Shown here: positions 46,957 to 59,945 of the stretch, in pieces
Layout of the letters: each line of letters begins with the position of its first letter
Position numbering within the stretch: position 1 is the first letter of the stretch
NCBI GenBank assembly: GCA_028532985.1
Contig: JANCIK010000005.1
Coordinates: 2,920,501-2,984,500 of the forward strand
Reading direction: 5' to 3'
Source of the DNA: Stropharia rugosoannulata
Taxonomy: Eukaryota > Basidiomycota > Agaricomycetes > Agaricales > Strophariaceae
Length of the DNA stretch: 64,000 bases
The notes under the pieces: generated by a model
Told to the model about the DNA's origin: nothing
What the model saw: only the letters and a program-made list of their open reading frames with translations
Databases searched by the model: none
Translations under genes and position numbers: made by a program

Positions 46957-49264
46957 ATGAAGTCTGGCCTAAGTTGGGGTCTGTTAGTGGCATACTTGTC
47001 GCTTACTTCGGCTGTCCCTACGACCGGTTCCCAGGATGTCCCGGTGGTCGACCTTGGCTACTCCACATACCAAGGTGTACTAGTAACTGATTCAATATCA
47101 GGAAAAGTTAACACCAACTTCTTGGGGATGAGATACGCCGCCCCGCCTACTAAATCGCTACGGTTCATGCCTCCGGAGCCACCACAAAATATCCATGGTG
47201 TGCAAGTTGCTTCAGCACAGCCAAACAGATGTTGGTCGGGGAACACAGGTGCACAGCCATCATCTCAGCTTAGTGTCAACACATCTCCAGCAAAAAGGGA
47301 AGCACTTGCTGCAGTTATTCCTCCATTTGATGAGGACTGTCTTTTCCTCGAGTAAGCCTCTTTTCGCCTTTCCCAGCGGTACAACTATTCACGATTTGTG
47401 CTCCAAAGTGTCTATGTTCCGGGAATGCTTTCAGAGAGCGAAATTTTACCTGTTGTAGTGTGGATACACGGGTAAGCTATCAATATTTTTGCAGCACACA
47501 TTAAATCCTTGAACTGCGGTTGATCCTGTTAGCGGCGGCTATGCATCGGGTAGTGTGTCCGGTTTTTCTGGGACTGACATTTACGACGGGAATGATCTAA
47601 TACGCGAGTCTAATGGAGGCGTATTGGTTGTTGCCATTCAATACAGACTGGGACTACTTGGTTTCTTGGCTGGGCAAGATGTTAAGGATGAGGGAGTCCT
47701 GAACGTCGGTTTGCGTCAGTCTATTTTTAGTTCGCTTGCCTGTTTTCCCCATTAAGTCTCTATCTGCAGTGGACCAACAATTCGCCCTCAAGTGGGTAAA
47801 GAGTCATGTCAGTTTCTCTGGATTTTAGTATGTCGAGAGATTTACCTACATATCTGTTCGACAGATTAGCAAATTCGGTGGCGATCCCGACAGGGTTACG
47901 ATATGGGGCCAGTCAGCCGGTGCGGGCTCCGTAATGATGCACATCGTGGCTAATAGTGGAGAAACGCGACCTTCTCTATTCAATTCTGCTATTACAAGCT
48001 CAACATTTATGCCGTCGCTATATCCTTATAACGACATAATTCCAGAGGTATGAACAACAGTCTATAAAAACTATAAGTGTTAATACATGAACTTGTCCAG
48101 ACTCTGTACAAAAATGTCATTGAGCAAACAAAGTAAGTAAGGCACCTGCAGAGGGTTACAGGCCAGCTAATCATTATCAAGCTGCTCTACTTCCAAAGAC
48201 AAGCTGGCCTGTCTCCGCAAGGCTCATATCGATGTTGTCCAAGCTGCCAATTCTAATATAAGCGCTGGAGCATTTTTCGGGACTTATGCCTTCGTACCAG
48301 TGATAGACGGGTCGTTCATAGCAGAGCGTCCAACGGAGTTGTTGAAAAAAGGGAAGGTAAACGGCATAGTAAGTTTCGATGCTTCATATGATGGTTACAG
48401 GTACAGGATACGCATTGCTTACTTTGTTCCAGTCATCATTCTATTCCGTCACAAATACGTTTGAGGGCACTTTGTTCGTCAACCAGAGTACCGCCGACAC
48501 TGTGCAGATACCCCAATACCTCTCTCAATTGTTTCCCAAGTTCGGTCCGAAAGAGATACAAGAGGCGGCGGCGGTATATCATGGCCTCGGCTCCAACATC
48601 TTCCAAGCCACTGCTATCATGGGCGAGTGTAAGTTCTTTGAAATTGCCAAAACATCAGTGTGACCGCTCGGATGATATTGATGTACAAGTCGTTTACCAG
48701 CTATCTTTATATGCCCAACGTATTACATTGCAAAGGCGCTGAAAGGGAAATCCTACAAGGTACAGACTAGTAACACCATAGCTCTTAGGCGCTAGATCTG
48801 ACCTTTGACCGCACGATTCAATCATATAGGGAGAGTTCGCAATTCCGCCAGGTGGGCATGGAAACGATCTAGCGTATTACTTCCCTACAACGTGAGTACT
48901 TTGTCTTTCAATTGTCTATTTAACGCAACTAATAGCACGCTGAACGCAGAATGAACGCAAACCCCCAATTTGATGCCTCATTCGCAGAATCGTATCTAAA
49001 GTTCGCCATGTCTCGGGACCCTAATGTCAAATTCGACCCAAATGATATCACGCCTCACTGGGACATGTGGCAGGGTGCAAATGAGATGCTGTTTAATCGC
49101 ACGGCGGAGACGGGGGCACCTGATATACGGCAAATCAAGACTTCATCTGCCTTACTGGAGCGCTGCTCGTAAGTTCATATATTTTACACCTACTAGTATG
49201 GTGTCCCTGACAACCTTTTTCATAAAGCTTCTGGGAGAGTGTAAGCGCACTTACTGGGCAATAA
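46957..49264 (+). CDS. Secreted type-B carboxylesterase/lipase-like protein
   Basis: An alpha/beta-hydrolase that cleaves carboxylic esters outside the cell. The signal peptide MKSGLSWGLLVAYLSLTSAV precedes the mature start. NTNFLGMRYAAPPTKSLRF and EDCLFLE are family landmarks. Next come VVVWIHGGGYASGS (oxyanion hole), QYRLGLLGFLAG, VDQQFALKWVKSHISKFGGD and the nucleophile elbow WGQSAGAGSVMMH. The last third has YLSQLFPKFGPKEIQEAAAV and FAIPPGGHGNDLAYYF, where the His is the likely catalytic base. The final short exon gives FWESVSALTGQ. At least nine introns. The catalytic acid was not pinned down. Substrate unknown; fungal members include lipases, feruloyl- and cholesterol-esterase-like enzymes. 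Confidence 0.87.
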
Positions 49265-49626
49265 GTACAAACACTTAAACACACTCTTGATATGGATAAC
49301 AAATTGAATAAACTTTATATTAGATAAGAAGTACATAGTAAGTACTAAAGGACATGGAATTTATGCAAATCAAATCACTTTTTTCGGTATATATGTTTTC
49401 TGATATAATCATGACCAAAACCAAAACCAAAACCTGTAAATGAGTGAGGTATATATAATGATAAATTAAAAAGAATGAGGCAATCAAATTCTTATAGAGA
49501 TTCAGTGGTCAAGTAGCAGCCCAAGCAAGAAAAAAAAAAAGAGATAGGAGTGGAAATGGTTAAAGGAGTGTGGTGATGGAGGGAGAAATTGGAAATAGTC
49601 AAAAGAGTGTGGTGATGGGGCCATGA
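49265..49626. other. Convergent 3' region with simple repeats
   Basis: An AT-rich gap between the esterase and the membrane-protein gene on the other strand. It contains three tandem CCAAAA-type units near 49415-49433, a 12-base A run near 49530, and two related GTGTGGTGATGG words (near 49567 and 49606). No gene. Confidence 0.6.
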
Positions 49627-52268
49627 CTAGAAGGCAATGCCGTAGCTGATACCGTATCCGCCGATATCAGCCTTGTCACTGTCCTCTTTATCAGCTCCGA
49701 AGTCGGGTTCCGAGCAGCAAGATGTGCCAGAGTTGGAGGGGGAGGAGTTGAGAGCAGCTATGATCTCGTCTAGAAGAGCATTAGACATAGCTGAGGCGCG
49801 TTGCGCAGAGGAGGCAGAATCAGATCTGGAGGCCCCAGTAGTACCAGTGCAGGCACTAGTGTCCCCTTCACCAGAGCCTTGGCCAACAGTGGGAGCAGCA
49901 GTACCAGTGATTTCCCTCATGGCCAGACGGATGGGGAGCATGAGCGGCCTTAGCGGGGAGCCTTGTGCAGAGGGGTCCGACCAGCGCTTGCGGCTGGTGT
50001 AAATCATGGACGCATGGTGCCGCTCAAGAGCCACAGCGCGGGCCCTGGCAGAGATGTTGTCCAAAGAGCTTTGGCGGCGCACGAGAGAAGACCGAGTCCG
50101 TGCCGTGGGGAGCTCACTGGTATGCCTGAGCGACGCGGAGCGGCCGCGCGTCGCGATGGGTAAATTCCCGGGCACCAGTCGACCGCGTTCAACGGTCTCA
50201 GTGGTAGTCACCGAGGAGGCAAGATTATCGCCGTGAGCAAGACGCCTCTGTCCGTTTCTGCGCCCAGGAGCAATGTCAGTCCCGTTGCTAGAGTTCACCA
50301 GCGAGATCCAGGACTTGATAGCGTTGTGGCGCTCCGCAGCCGACATATTTGTGTTCTCGAGGCTGCGCTCGAGCAAGGGGAAGGCACTAGCAGAGACTCC
50401 CGAAGCCATGGGCGGGTCTGTGCTCTCGTCCAGACCAGACTTTAGAGCTTCCGAGGCTTCACAATCATCGTGCGTCCTTTCTTCGTTATCACCGACAACT
50501 AGCATGCTACTTCCAGGCTCGGTGACGTGTTCTGAACAGTCGTCAAAAGTCTCTCTAGTAGAAGCGACGTGAGGGTCTTTCATGATGTCGACATTAGATA
50601 GGGGATCGGTAAGTGCGATATTTTGGAGAGATCCCGAAGACGTCGTAGAGGAGAAAGCTGATGGAGCGTGTACCACAAGTAAGGGGTCAGACAAGCTATT
50701 GCCAGCATCGAGAGCATGGTTGGCCAAGGCGAAGTTATCCTCAGAGTTGGAAAGAACAGTGAGACACCTTCCAAGACCTTTGTCGTAGATGCTGTCGAGA
50801 TTAGACAGGGTAGACCCATCTGAGTTTCAAAAGCTTGTGTCACTGCGTTTAGTAGATAATAATTATGGCTTACTGTTGACACGGAGCTGGGCGAACGGCG
50901 GCCTATCGCTTGAATGAGGAGGATCTTCTATGTACACACAAGGAATATGATGGTTAGTCATAAAAACTACAATGGAAAGGGTTAATCACCAAGTTGTCCT
51001 GAGACTCGATAAACTTCGCCATGTGCTCCCTGAGAAATATTCATTTCATGGGGTGCTTTGGGGGCAGGCGGGGCAGAAGGGCTCTTTCTTTCTATAGAAA
51101 GGTTATCAATGAATAAACTGAATTCGTCCAAGTCACATTCTGAGAGCGAAAGACCCGCGGTAACCTCCATGAGTGCTTGGTGAAATGACACCGATGGAGA
51201 AGGCTCTATAGTCGCCGGAGTATTCAGCAACCTATTACCGGGATATCTAGGACCCACAGAAGACGAGGAAGAGCTGGACAAGGAGGAATAGCTGCGTGCA
51301 GTGTAAATTGCATCAGGAGACAATAATTCAGTTCTGGGGGTTTTGTGCGGGATTGAGCCAGATGATCTTGAGTGATAAGAACCCAAATAAAATCAATACT
51401 TCAATGAAAAAGCAATAAATATATGTGGGCACCTTCTGGAATCAGGAGACCAGCAGGAGATAGAGTCGGAAAGGATGATTTGAGGCTTTGAAAAATCTGT
51501 GACAATGGGATCACCATGGAATCCACGGCGTTGAGCTAGGCTACCCAAAAGTGGGTGACAAGCCAATTCCACTGATTCCTGAAGGGGAATATCGTCGTTG
51601 TTTTCTTGGGTAACGGGTTCGGGTTCGGGTTCGGTCGATTCTTCCCCTTCATCCTCGTCGTAACAAAATATAGTTTCGACTTGGCCGTCTTCTGAAGAAA
51701 TTGGACCAGTGATAGTAATGATGGGAGTGCGTAGAATCACAGAGCCAGGAGGACTGGAGTACACAGAATGGGACTCCCATGAATCCGATGCGGTAACGGA
51801 GGTGTCGCCATAGGAAGTACTCGATGTTATAAACGGAGCGGAAACAATCGAGCTATCGTCATCGCTGTCCTCGGCAGGTGAATCGTCGGGAACAGCGGTG
51901 ACGTTTTTGGGAGATTCTGCAGTTCTGTCGAGACTTCGCTGGAGATGAGAGTCTAGACTATTTCTTCCGGCACGCGAGGTACGAGGAAAGCCAGCGCTGA
52001 GCGGACAAACATTATCTTGATTACAGACGTTGAGAAACCAACAAGCATAACAGGACACATCAAGAAGCGTACCTCCCATGAGTTCTGAGCGGCGAGCGGT
52101 AGTGGAGGTAACAGGAAGCTCCATGTTTGAAGATTTTTTGCAAACATGAACGAGAAAGCCAGAAGTCGCCGAGATTATGAAGCCTGAGATGAAGATCCAG
52201 ACCGAGGACAGCAGTTTCCGGCATCGTCTGTAGCAAGAACCCTGGTCATCAGTAGTGATGGTCGCCAT
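49627..52268 (-). CDS. Unrecognised single-pass membrane protein, Ser-rich
   Basis: The start at 52268 gives MATITTDDQGSCYRRCRKLL, followed by one hydrophobic segment (about residues 20-42, VWIFISGFIISATSGFLVHV). The rest is hydrophilic and low-complexity: Ser/Asp-rich (SPAEDSDDDSS), a Glu/Pro tract (ESTEPEPEPVT), and SSLSSSSSSSVGPRYPGNRL. After further exons (DPPHSSDRPPFAQLRVN; NGSTLSNLDSIYDKGLG) the long last exon runs to GYGISYGIAF. I recognise no domain. The NESTED order basic tail, helix, acidic Ser-rich region suggests an N-in anchored protein, but the topology is inference. A possible small intron near 52070 does not preserve frame, so I read through it. Five exons. Confidence 0.6.
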
Positions 52269-52927
52269 CGGAAATCCTGATGTAGGTTGGAGAGAAAGGG
52301 TCGCAAAATCATGCTTTTATGGGGCAGGACGACGGCTGACAGTGAGCTGGCTGACGCGGACGACGAGGAAAAGTGTTAGCTACGGTGGACCGAGTTTTAA
52401 CGGGACAAGGAGCGCAAAGTTCGCAACTCGGCCAGCGTGAGCACGGACTTTGAAAGCACACGGCTATGTCCGAATAGCGGCAGTGATTCGCCAGCCTGAC
52501 CTTTCCTCCGGACTTCGCGTCTCCTTACAGGTTTTAAGCTGGGAACTGGCTAGGTCGCTTTTGTTCCTTTCGAAGCCGTCCTTCATTTACGGTGTCCATT
52601 AATCGCGCTCCATCATTATCACAACCACACGTTTCTAATCACCGCACTGCAAAATGAAATCTCCATTCAATTAGCAATGCAACACCCAGCATCGGCTTTG
52701 ATCCTAATGCATAAAGGCAATTCGGATTACACGTCTGATGTCCTCTGTCGAGTGTAGTGCGGCCGATAGGATTGTAGATATACGCTGCATTGATCGCGAC
52801 GCCCTTTTCTTCGTTTCAGTCAACAATTTCCTGTTGCCCAGTGCGAATACGCACTCACTGCTACCTTCCGCAGTCTGTCTATTTCTTGCTGCATCTGCGA
52901 AACGCTCATCTGGGATTAAACTCTAGC
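52269..52927. other. Intergenic, divergent promoter region
   Basis: About 660 bp between two divergently transcribed genes. Several short open frames but none with protein character. Confidence 0.45.
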
Positions 52928-53729
52928 ATGGCTCCCAAGACCTATTCCTGGATCACGCTCTGGTTCCTTATCACTGCACCCATAATCCTATGGGATGCAG
53001 GGTACGTCCTTATGAGGTATGCGACAGGACAGTCCCTGCTTTGAAATTGGATGCTAAATTGCCTCACAGACCTCGCTCAATGGAAGGCGGAGACTTGAGA
53101 TGGTTCTGGAGCGGTTTTGATATGTACGAGCGCATAGACAAAGTGAGCCGACCACTCTCTCGTGATAACTAATACTTATATTCGTGAATACAGGTGTATA
53201 GTGTAAAAGGCTACCACGAGAAGGCTGGATTTGCCCCTGCAGCAGGTACAGTGCGCGTACATTTGTTTAGTCAATCTAAACTAAATATATGCCAGCCGTA
53301 TCAAATCTCGTCGAAACGTCTCTGAATGTTTGTCATTCCTGCCTTTCACAACGAATGTACAGTTGACGCAACCTCTTTAACCAGCTCATATATGTCTACA
53401 TGGTGCATATTTCACGACAGAACACAGCACCACTTTTTGGCTTTGCGGGAGCAGGAATGACACTCACGAAGACGATGATCTGGATCTTGCAAGAGCACTT
53501 CTGTGGCCAATGCTCACGATCCCCCCTGAACGAATACTCCGAGATACTAAAATTCTGGGTTGCCCCAAACATGTAAGCGCTTTCCACTTTTGTGAGTCAA
53601 CGTGAGTAATTTTAATGTCTTTGCAGTCTTTGGTCTACCTTTTGTACGATGATCGTGATCCGCCTTGGGAAAGATATTGCATTCTCACTCAATCATCCTT
53701 CTTCGGGAGTAAAAGGGCTCAGGGAGTGA
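52928..53729 (+). CDS. EXPERA-domain membrane protein (emopamil-binding-protein-like)
   Basis: EXPERA proteins are four-helix ER membrane proteins including sterol delta8-delta7 isomerase (EBP) and TMEM97. Six exons (52928-53016, 53070-53142, 53194-53245, 53296-53327, 53385-53572, 53627-53729) give 178 residues. Helix 1 is TLWFLITAPIILWDAGYVLM, then RPRSMEGGDLRWFWSGFDMY, a strongly conserved family segment, and VYSVKGYHEKAGFAPAAAVS. Helix 2 is NLVETSLNLIYVYMV, helix 3 GFAGAGMTLTKTMIWILQE, helix 4 NILWSTFCTMIVIRLGKDIA. The fourth exon is only 32 nt. Whether it is a sterol isomerase or one of the paralogues without known activity cannot be told from the visible residues. Confidence 0.82.
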
Positions 53730-54907
53730 TTGTCAGCTTTATCGGAGTCCGCTACATGGAGGATACATCCATAACTGCTGGACATGGTTGTATTCCAAGG
53801 AATTATTCGAATTACATTTACGCACCACCCCAGCTTAAACTACGGTCCCCCATACTTTATGTTACACTTCAATGTAACTGCGGCCATGTCAATTAGAGAA
53901 AGCAACTCGCATAGCGTGCTATCTCCCCCTTTCGACGATTGTAAATCTGCTAAGATTAGCGCTCAGCCGCTCTGTTTGTACGGCGTTCAAAAGCCTTGAA
54001 GCTTCCCTTTCAACGCGATTGTCCATCTATCAGATGACCCATCGCAAATCGATGGAAGTGAATCAGACATAGAAGCAAGGACGAGAAGTCTGTAGGTTGA
54101 TGTAATCGGCATTTCGTTACATGGTTTACGACCAATTGATAAGTGAGTGTCAGGTATATAGACTGACCCTGGCTTATATGATTATTCTCGGCAAATCGTC
54201 GGATGGCGGTTATCAGCCAACACCTGATGGGTGGCGAGTTCATGGTGGCAAGTAGACTGTCCTTTAGATCCATAGATCGCTCGAGGCGTCGCATCGGAGC
54301 GATAACGAAATTATTATGCAAGCGGCGGACAACTGACCTCTCAGAAGTACTGGCTCATAGCCTGTATTATGCGATAATACGTGAGACGGGGACACGGACA
54401 TCTTGTGGCTAACAGTTCATGAAAGGTTAGACGGCTGTCATTCAGCCTGGAGTCATACTTAATGATAGTACTCAGCTAATTTGCATAAATGACTATGCTC
54501 TCCGATTGGATAGGTGGACTGTCCAGTTGGCTACCTCAAAAGTCCCGTTTCTTTATGTATTCTCCTGTTACATTACGGGGCATTGAATTGGCGTTGAAAG
54601 TACTTGTAACATGGTGGACACAGTATGGTGGATAATGGCAAATATAAGTATCACTGACATAAAGCTGGATACTATGGCACTTCTTGTTTATCTATGAAAA
54701 AATTCTATTCAATAATTCATTCCGGTCCACATAAGAACCTCTTTTATGTTTATAATTTTCTGCCGCTGAGAGTAAGATCATATTCAAGGAAGAGTAGATG
54801 TGGTTTGGATGTGGTCAACATGCTACAGCATCGCCAAGCAAGACACAACAACAGATTGTCCGCCAAATGTTGCCCGCCGTCGGAGTTGAGCTCGCGAGCA
54901 GATATTC
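53730..54907. other. Intergenic, no gene seen
   Basis: About 1.2 kb. An open frame on the minus strand (54010-54321) overlaps another on the plus strand, and neither is protein-like. No repeat or RNA gene recognised. Confidence 0.45.
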
Positions 54908-57900
54908 ATGAGCACAGCCCTACCACCGCTGTCGATTCAAACTCTGATTCACCCCTTTGACGATGTGTATATCGACCAGAGAAAGCAGGGATATCAGGGC
55001 CAGTCGCGTCATGTCCGCCTCCCCCGCGTGACCCCCGCAGGAGGGGGCCTGATCGCGAAAAATGAAGACGGAACACGCTGTGCGGTTGCGGGAAAGGAGT
55101 GTACGTCCTCTTATTTGGCGTTTTGGATCTCTTATGTGTTGTATCAGCTCTTAGGATTCTACGCGTCTCTGACCCATCTCAAACGACTGCTAGCAAGGCG
55201 GAACACAAGTCAGCGACCGGGGATGGGGGCCACCGCGTTGACGCGTCGCGAAACTTGTGGGACTCGAGCGGTCTAAAGATGGAGAGTGCCAGTACGGGTG
55301 TCGCGTGGGGCTATGGACGTATGTACTCGCCCTCTTTCTCGTCTCGTTTCTAATTCCAAGGTCAGCATTCGCAACAAAGATCCTCACAAGCGCAAGAAAT
55401 GGCGAGTTGATTATGTGGGATGTCAATAAATCTGGGGCTACCAAGTACGGTACGCTATCCTCGTCTTTCACTGTTGTCGGAAGGTCCTCACCAAGTCGAA
55501 GAACGGCGAACGAGGGAAAGCAACCGCTGCATAAACGTTTTGGCCACGACGCCCCATGCTCCCCAATATTGTATTACCGGTGCTGCAGACGGTCAGCTTC
55601 GTGTTTGGGTAGGAGATATAGCATATACCCCGGAAGATTGACCAATGACGTGTAGGATCTGCGAGATATCTCCAAGTCCCTACTCCGCATTACCCACCCA
55701 AGTCAAATATCCGTAAGGAGCGTTGCCTTTTCACCTCTTACTTCAGTTCCCTTACAAGTTATGGTGGGACACGACAACGGAACCATATACCGGTGGGACC
55801 TTAAATTAGGCCAGCGCGGTCAATTAGACAAACTCCCCGTCGCGCATAGCGCACCGATAACGTCTCTCGACTGGCTTGCTTCTAACTCTATTGGTCCCCA
55901 TCTACAACAGGAAGGCATCGACAGGAACGTGGGGTGGCTTGCTAGCGGAGGGTTAGATCGCTGCGTGAAGGTTTGGAGCCTCGCAGAACATATCGAACAC
56001 AAGCCGACTTATACCTTACGATCGTCCTTTCCTGTTCGCCGCATTGGTTGGCGTCCGGGATACGAATGTGAACTCGCTGTCGTGTCTGCCAACGATTACT
56101 CGACACATACATTGGATGTTGCAGCTAATGCTGGGCCACTCGCGAGAGTAAGCAGTGGATTAGCGTTGGATAGAGGAGATGCCAATAAGGACAAATTTCA
56201 CCACTCCCTGTCTCCTGCTGGAGATGCAATTGAGATTTGGGATGTACGCAGGAGCTGGATAGCCAAATGGCGTGTATCAGACTCGGCGAGCGAGGGTGGG
56301 GCGACGGGTGAGCACTCTTCATGTCTTCCTGTGACGAGAATTAAAGTATCTGCTTAAGATATTGCCTTCGTCGACAGCCATGCACTATGGTCTCAACATG
56401 CCAGTGGAAGTTTTGTTCAACTTGATCTTCGTAATGCGTGCAAGCCAATGGACTCAATTCCTCGGTCAGCTGCAACATGGGATGCAATGGGTTCAGTAAC
56501 ATTTATCGTTGACAAACCTGAAACCCACGAGGTACCATTCGATGACATGTAAGCATTTACTGACATTCAAACCATCTAACGCAGCTCACATATACACATT
56601 GATAGTAACCCAGACCTGCACACTTTGAAGGGGCCCAGCAAAGCACTAGGCGATCCATCCATAAAAATTGCAACACAGGCTATTGGTACCTACGTGAACG
56701 ATTTTGCCAGTGGTGATGTAGATGTGTTCAAGGAGTTGGCCCGACATTACGTTTTCGAAGGTCGCGATCGGCAAGAAATCTGCGTCTTCAATGCGGGGGT
56801 ATGATTTTTGTCCAATGTTCCTAGTCTATATTCATTTGTGTGGACAGGTTGCATCTTCAGCTGGTCATGAAACAGCTGGTCAAGCATGGTTGCTATTGGG
56901 AGCGTCACTTGCGCAGTACATTCCAACACCCTCACAGATAAAGCATAATCTCCCAAAACTCAAGAAAGTCCCCAGTCCACTGTTACCACCTACCCTATCT
57001 CCAAAACTACTATCGGCAATAAATGGGTATTCACTGCCGTCTTCATCCAGTATTCGAACCTCCCCTAGCGTTGAGCATTTCAGTATGAACCGGCGTAGTC
57101 CGGGCCGACGTTCTGCAAGTGTTTCTGTGGCGAGGCTCGCACGTCAAACTGCTGCTGCTGCTGCTTCATCACCTCATTCTCGTCTGACGCCAACCTCCTC
57201 TACTGCATCATCTCCAAGACATCTACCTATTCCCATCCCCCCACTGACACCAAGACATGGTTCTCTCTTCGCTCGGCGTGATTCGGTTGATTCTACTGCG
57301 CTAAGCAGTGCGGGATCAAGCCTGTTACTACGGCGTTCGTCTCTGCCGGTCACCCCACTACAGAGCATGAGTCCTAGTGATCGCAGCATCATGCGGCATG
57401 TAGGAGAAGGCGTCCTAGAGGATTCTGACTCGGCAGACAGTGATTTCATTGGGGATAGAGAAGATGAGGACGGGGAAGACACTGCTGGAAATAATTCAAG
57501 TGAGGAAGGTCATCCTGGTGAACCGCAGGTTAGTCCGGCAGGTATCATCATTCCCCGAGTGTTTCCCACCCCAAGTCCTCTATCACGGCTGCTTGGCCAT
57601 CAGTCTTGGACGTCTGACGACACAGAAAAAGAGAAGAGAGAGAGCCAGGAGAGTGATGCAGATGATAGCGAGAATGACGACAAGTACGACACAAGTGCAA
57701 ATCGATCCGATGAAGACGAATCTACGCCCTCTCCCCAGTCTACCGACACTGAGGGTGAAAATCATCCAACCATGCGCCGTGCGCGCTCCTCCTCTAACGC
57801 TCAGAGTGCTGCCCGGCGCCGGTGGTCGTCCGCACAAATTAAAAGGCATAGTCGCAGCTCCACGATTGCTTCCCTCGCCGCACCGCCAAGACTGCTAAGT

Positions 57901-59218
57901 CATGATTCACAAAGCAGTATACGCACAGTTACCGCGACAGGGGCAGAACTTCCGTCAAAACTAAGTATTGTAGGGAGGGGTGATAGAGAGAGCGGTCTTG
58001 ACTATCGAACGATGGCTTCACGGCGTGTTCCTAGTGATGCTTTCCCAACGCGAACGAAATCTTTCAATGTGTCGGAACATGTTGAAGTTAGTGTGGTGGG
58101 GAGGACATCGTCGATGGCTAGCAAGAATGCCAATGGACTCATGGGAACTGCCTCGTCGGAGTCAGTCGAGATGACTGAGCGGCGTATTGAGAGCATTCGA
58201 ATGGAAGATCGTAGGTTCAAGGTAACTACATTGGCGGCATTAAAAATCGCATTGGAAGAGTTTGCCGACGAGGTAGGTCTGTTTTTTATCAAATAGCTTC
58301 GGCCTTGCTAAGTGTCATTTCCAGGGTGATGTGCAAACATGCGCTATGTTTGCCCTTGTGGCATCTAAGGAGCTGGGCATATCCCCAGCCCGCTCTACAC
58401 GTTTCTTGGATTCGTATCTGGGTGGGTATATGCACTACATCGTATACATGTGCGCGCTAAACTTGCACTTTGTTTAGACCTGCTGTCCCGTCTTCGCCTT
58501 TTTACCTGTGCTGCATATATACGAAAATACTGTGAATCTGAGGCTATCCGGAACCCTACCTTAGTATGTATGCGTTTAATTCTCATCTTCTTTTTTCTTA
58601 TTTCATAAATAGCTGGGAACGACGATTTATAGCACTTGCGGCCGATGCCAAAAGCCGCTACGTCAACCAGGTGGTACGAGCCAAGGGAACCTTGCCAGCA
58701 AAGGAGGGTTTTCGTACTGCCTTACATGTAGGCAGGCGTGTGTGACATGTTCCATTTGGTCAGTGTCTAGAATGTGTGTTGAGGGCTTCTACTTACTGAT
58801 CTTGTCGGTCTGTAGTCGGCTCCCCGTGCGCGCCCTTCTCTTCCAATGCTCAGTGTGCCACCATGGCGGTCACCAGGAATGCTATCGACAATACTATTTC
58901 CAGCATGCTATGGTAGAGCTTCCTACCTCTTTTCCGAATCGTGACGATCGTGGGCGAACATCCACGAGGCACAGTCAACCGGCGGATGATATCTCGAACA
59001 TTTCCACCAGCAGCGCATCGTCCACGACGACTGATTCGACCTCTCAAACCGATGCTGGCTCCACTGTTAGTATGCTGAGCAGCGCGGCGGATCCGTTGTT
59101 TAGCACGCAGAGCTCAGCGCATAACAATCTTCACAAGCTTGCAGGGCATCCGTGTGCAGCTGGCTGCGGCCACTATTGCTGGGCCGCCAATATGCCGGAT
59201 GAGTTATCATCTAGATGA
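54908..59218 (+). CDS. RTC1: Rtc1/Sea2 (WDR24), WD40-RING subunit of the SEA/GATOR2 complex
   Basis: Rtc1 (WDR24 in animals) is part of SEACAT/GATOR2 on the vacuole or lysosome, which relieves inhibition of TORC1. The N-terminal beta-propeller shows GKESLRILRVSDP, then ATKILTSARNGELIMWDVNK, YCITGAADGQLRVWDLRDI, VGHDNGTIYRWDLK, GWLASGGLDRCVKVWSL and IEIWDVRRSWIAKW. A helical middle includes VNDFASGDVDVFKELARHYV. A long Ser-rich disordered region (about 57060-58150) separates it from the C-terminal domain, with LGISPARSTRFLDSYLDLLS and the zinc-binding end: TIYSTCGRCQKPLRQPG, CLTCRQACVTCSIW, RLPVRALLFQCSVCHHGGHQ and HPCAAGCGHYCW. About ten introns. All landmark segments are present and open. 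Confidence 0.93.
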
Positions 59219-59334
59219 GGTTAGTTGCAGAGGCGTAGTTGTGCCTTGTATAATTGAGAAGATTTTATATCTTGTGTATTTACTTATTTTTAGGAGGTGA
59301 TTGCAATGTACCTGGATGATATCCTTCTGTAATT

Positions 59335-59945
59335 TTATATATGTATACAAAAAGTAAGCATCACGCATACACTTTGCTTCTCACTCTCGGCGAGACCTTG
59401 GAAGGTAAATGGTTTGTAAATATGAGGGTGTTGGGGGTATACCTCAAAGTCGGCAAAACGGTGGGAAGGGTTTGATCTCACCTTCCTTGGCTCTGAATCC
59501 TCGTCGACTATCAGGTCTTGGATATAAACCTGCCCATCCGGTCCAAAGTGATTACAGCGCTTTCGGAGAAGCTTGAGCAATTCAATACTTAACGAAATTA
59601 TGGAGTTGCAGAAGCTCCACCGTGCTCATGAACTCGAGTCCCGCGTTCCACGTTGTACTAAGTACGTCAAATCCGGTTTTAGAACGAACAACTTCTGCGG
59701 CACGCGTCTCGATGTGATATAGAGTAGGAGTTGCAGAACCAACCAAAATATCATCGCTCGATATTGCCTGTATATTATGCGATAGTAGAACGATAACTCA
59801 GATCAGAATGTCTAGAAGGTAGCCCCAGCCAACCTTACATTTTCGGCAAAATTGGTAGAATGGGTGAGTCCCGGGCCCATGTTCCATAAGGTGCGAAGGT
59901 TGTTGCTCTTATTTTGACCCTGAAGTGCTGAGCTTGAGGTTGTTA
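59335..59945 (-). CDS. Unrecognised protein, 3' part of a gene or remnant
   Basis: Reading the minus strand, an exon after an acceptor near 59945 gives GQNKSNNLRTLWNMGPGLTH. After an intron (59780-59835 area) comes AISSDDILVGSATPTLYHIE, then TRAAEVVRSKTGFDVLSTTW. The frame then has to change to reach LLRKRCNHFGPDGQVYIQDL and IVDEDSEPRK. A 49-nt intron (gtggag...caag) would do this, but its donor is weak; otherwise there is a one-base frameshift near 59595. No family is recognised, and the 5' end could lie near 60280 (MAPSIHVLLHSQ). Treat boundaries as approximate. Confidence 0.4.

Noticed and set aside
49410..49435. CCAAAA repeats as a possible telomere-like or regulatory repeat
   Set aside because: Only about three units in an AT-rich 3' region; ordinary simple sequence.
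51600..51640. GGTTCG tandem repeats
   Set aside because: They encode the Glu-Pro-Glu-Pro tract of the membrane-protein exon and need no other explanation.
51953..52147. Alternative minus-strand frame with a hydrophobic stretch (FLMCPVMLVGFSTSVIKIMF)
   Set aside because: It overlaps the first exon of the membrane-protein gene in another frame and would need an intron that destroys the downstream frame.
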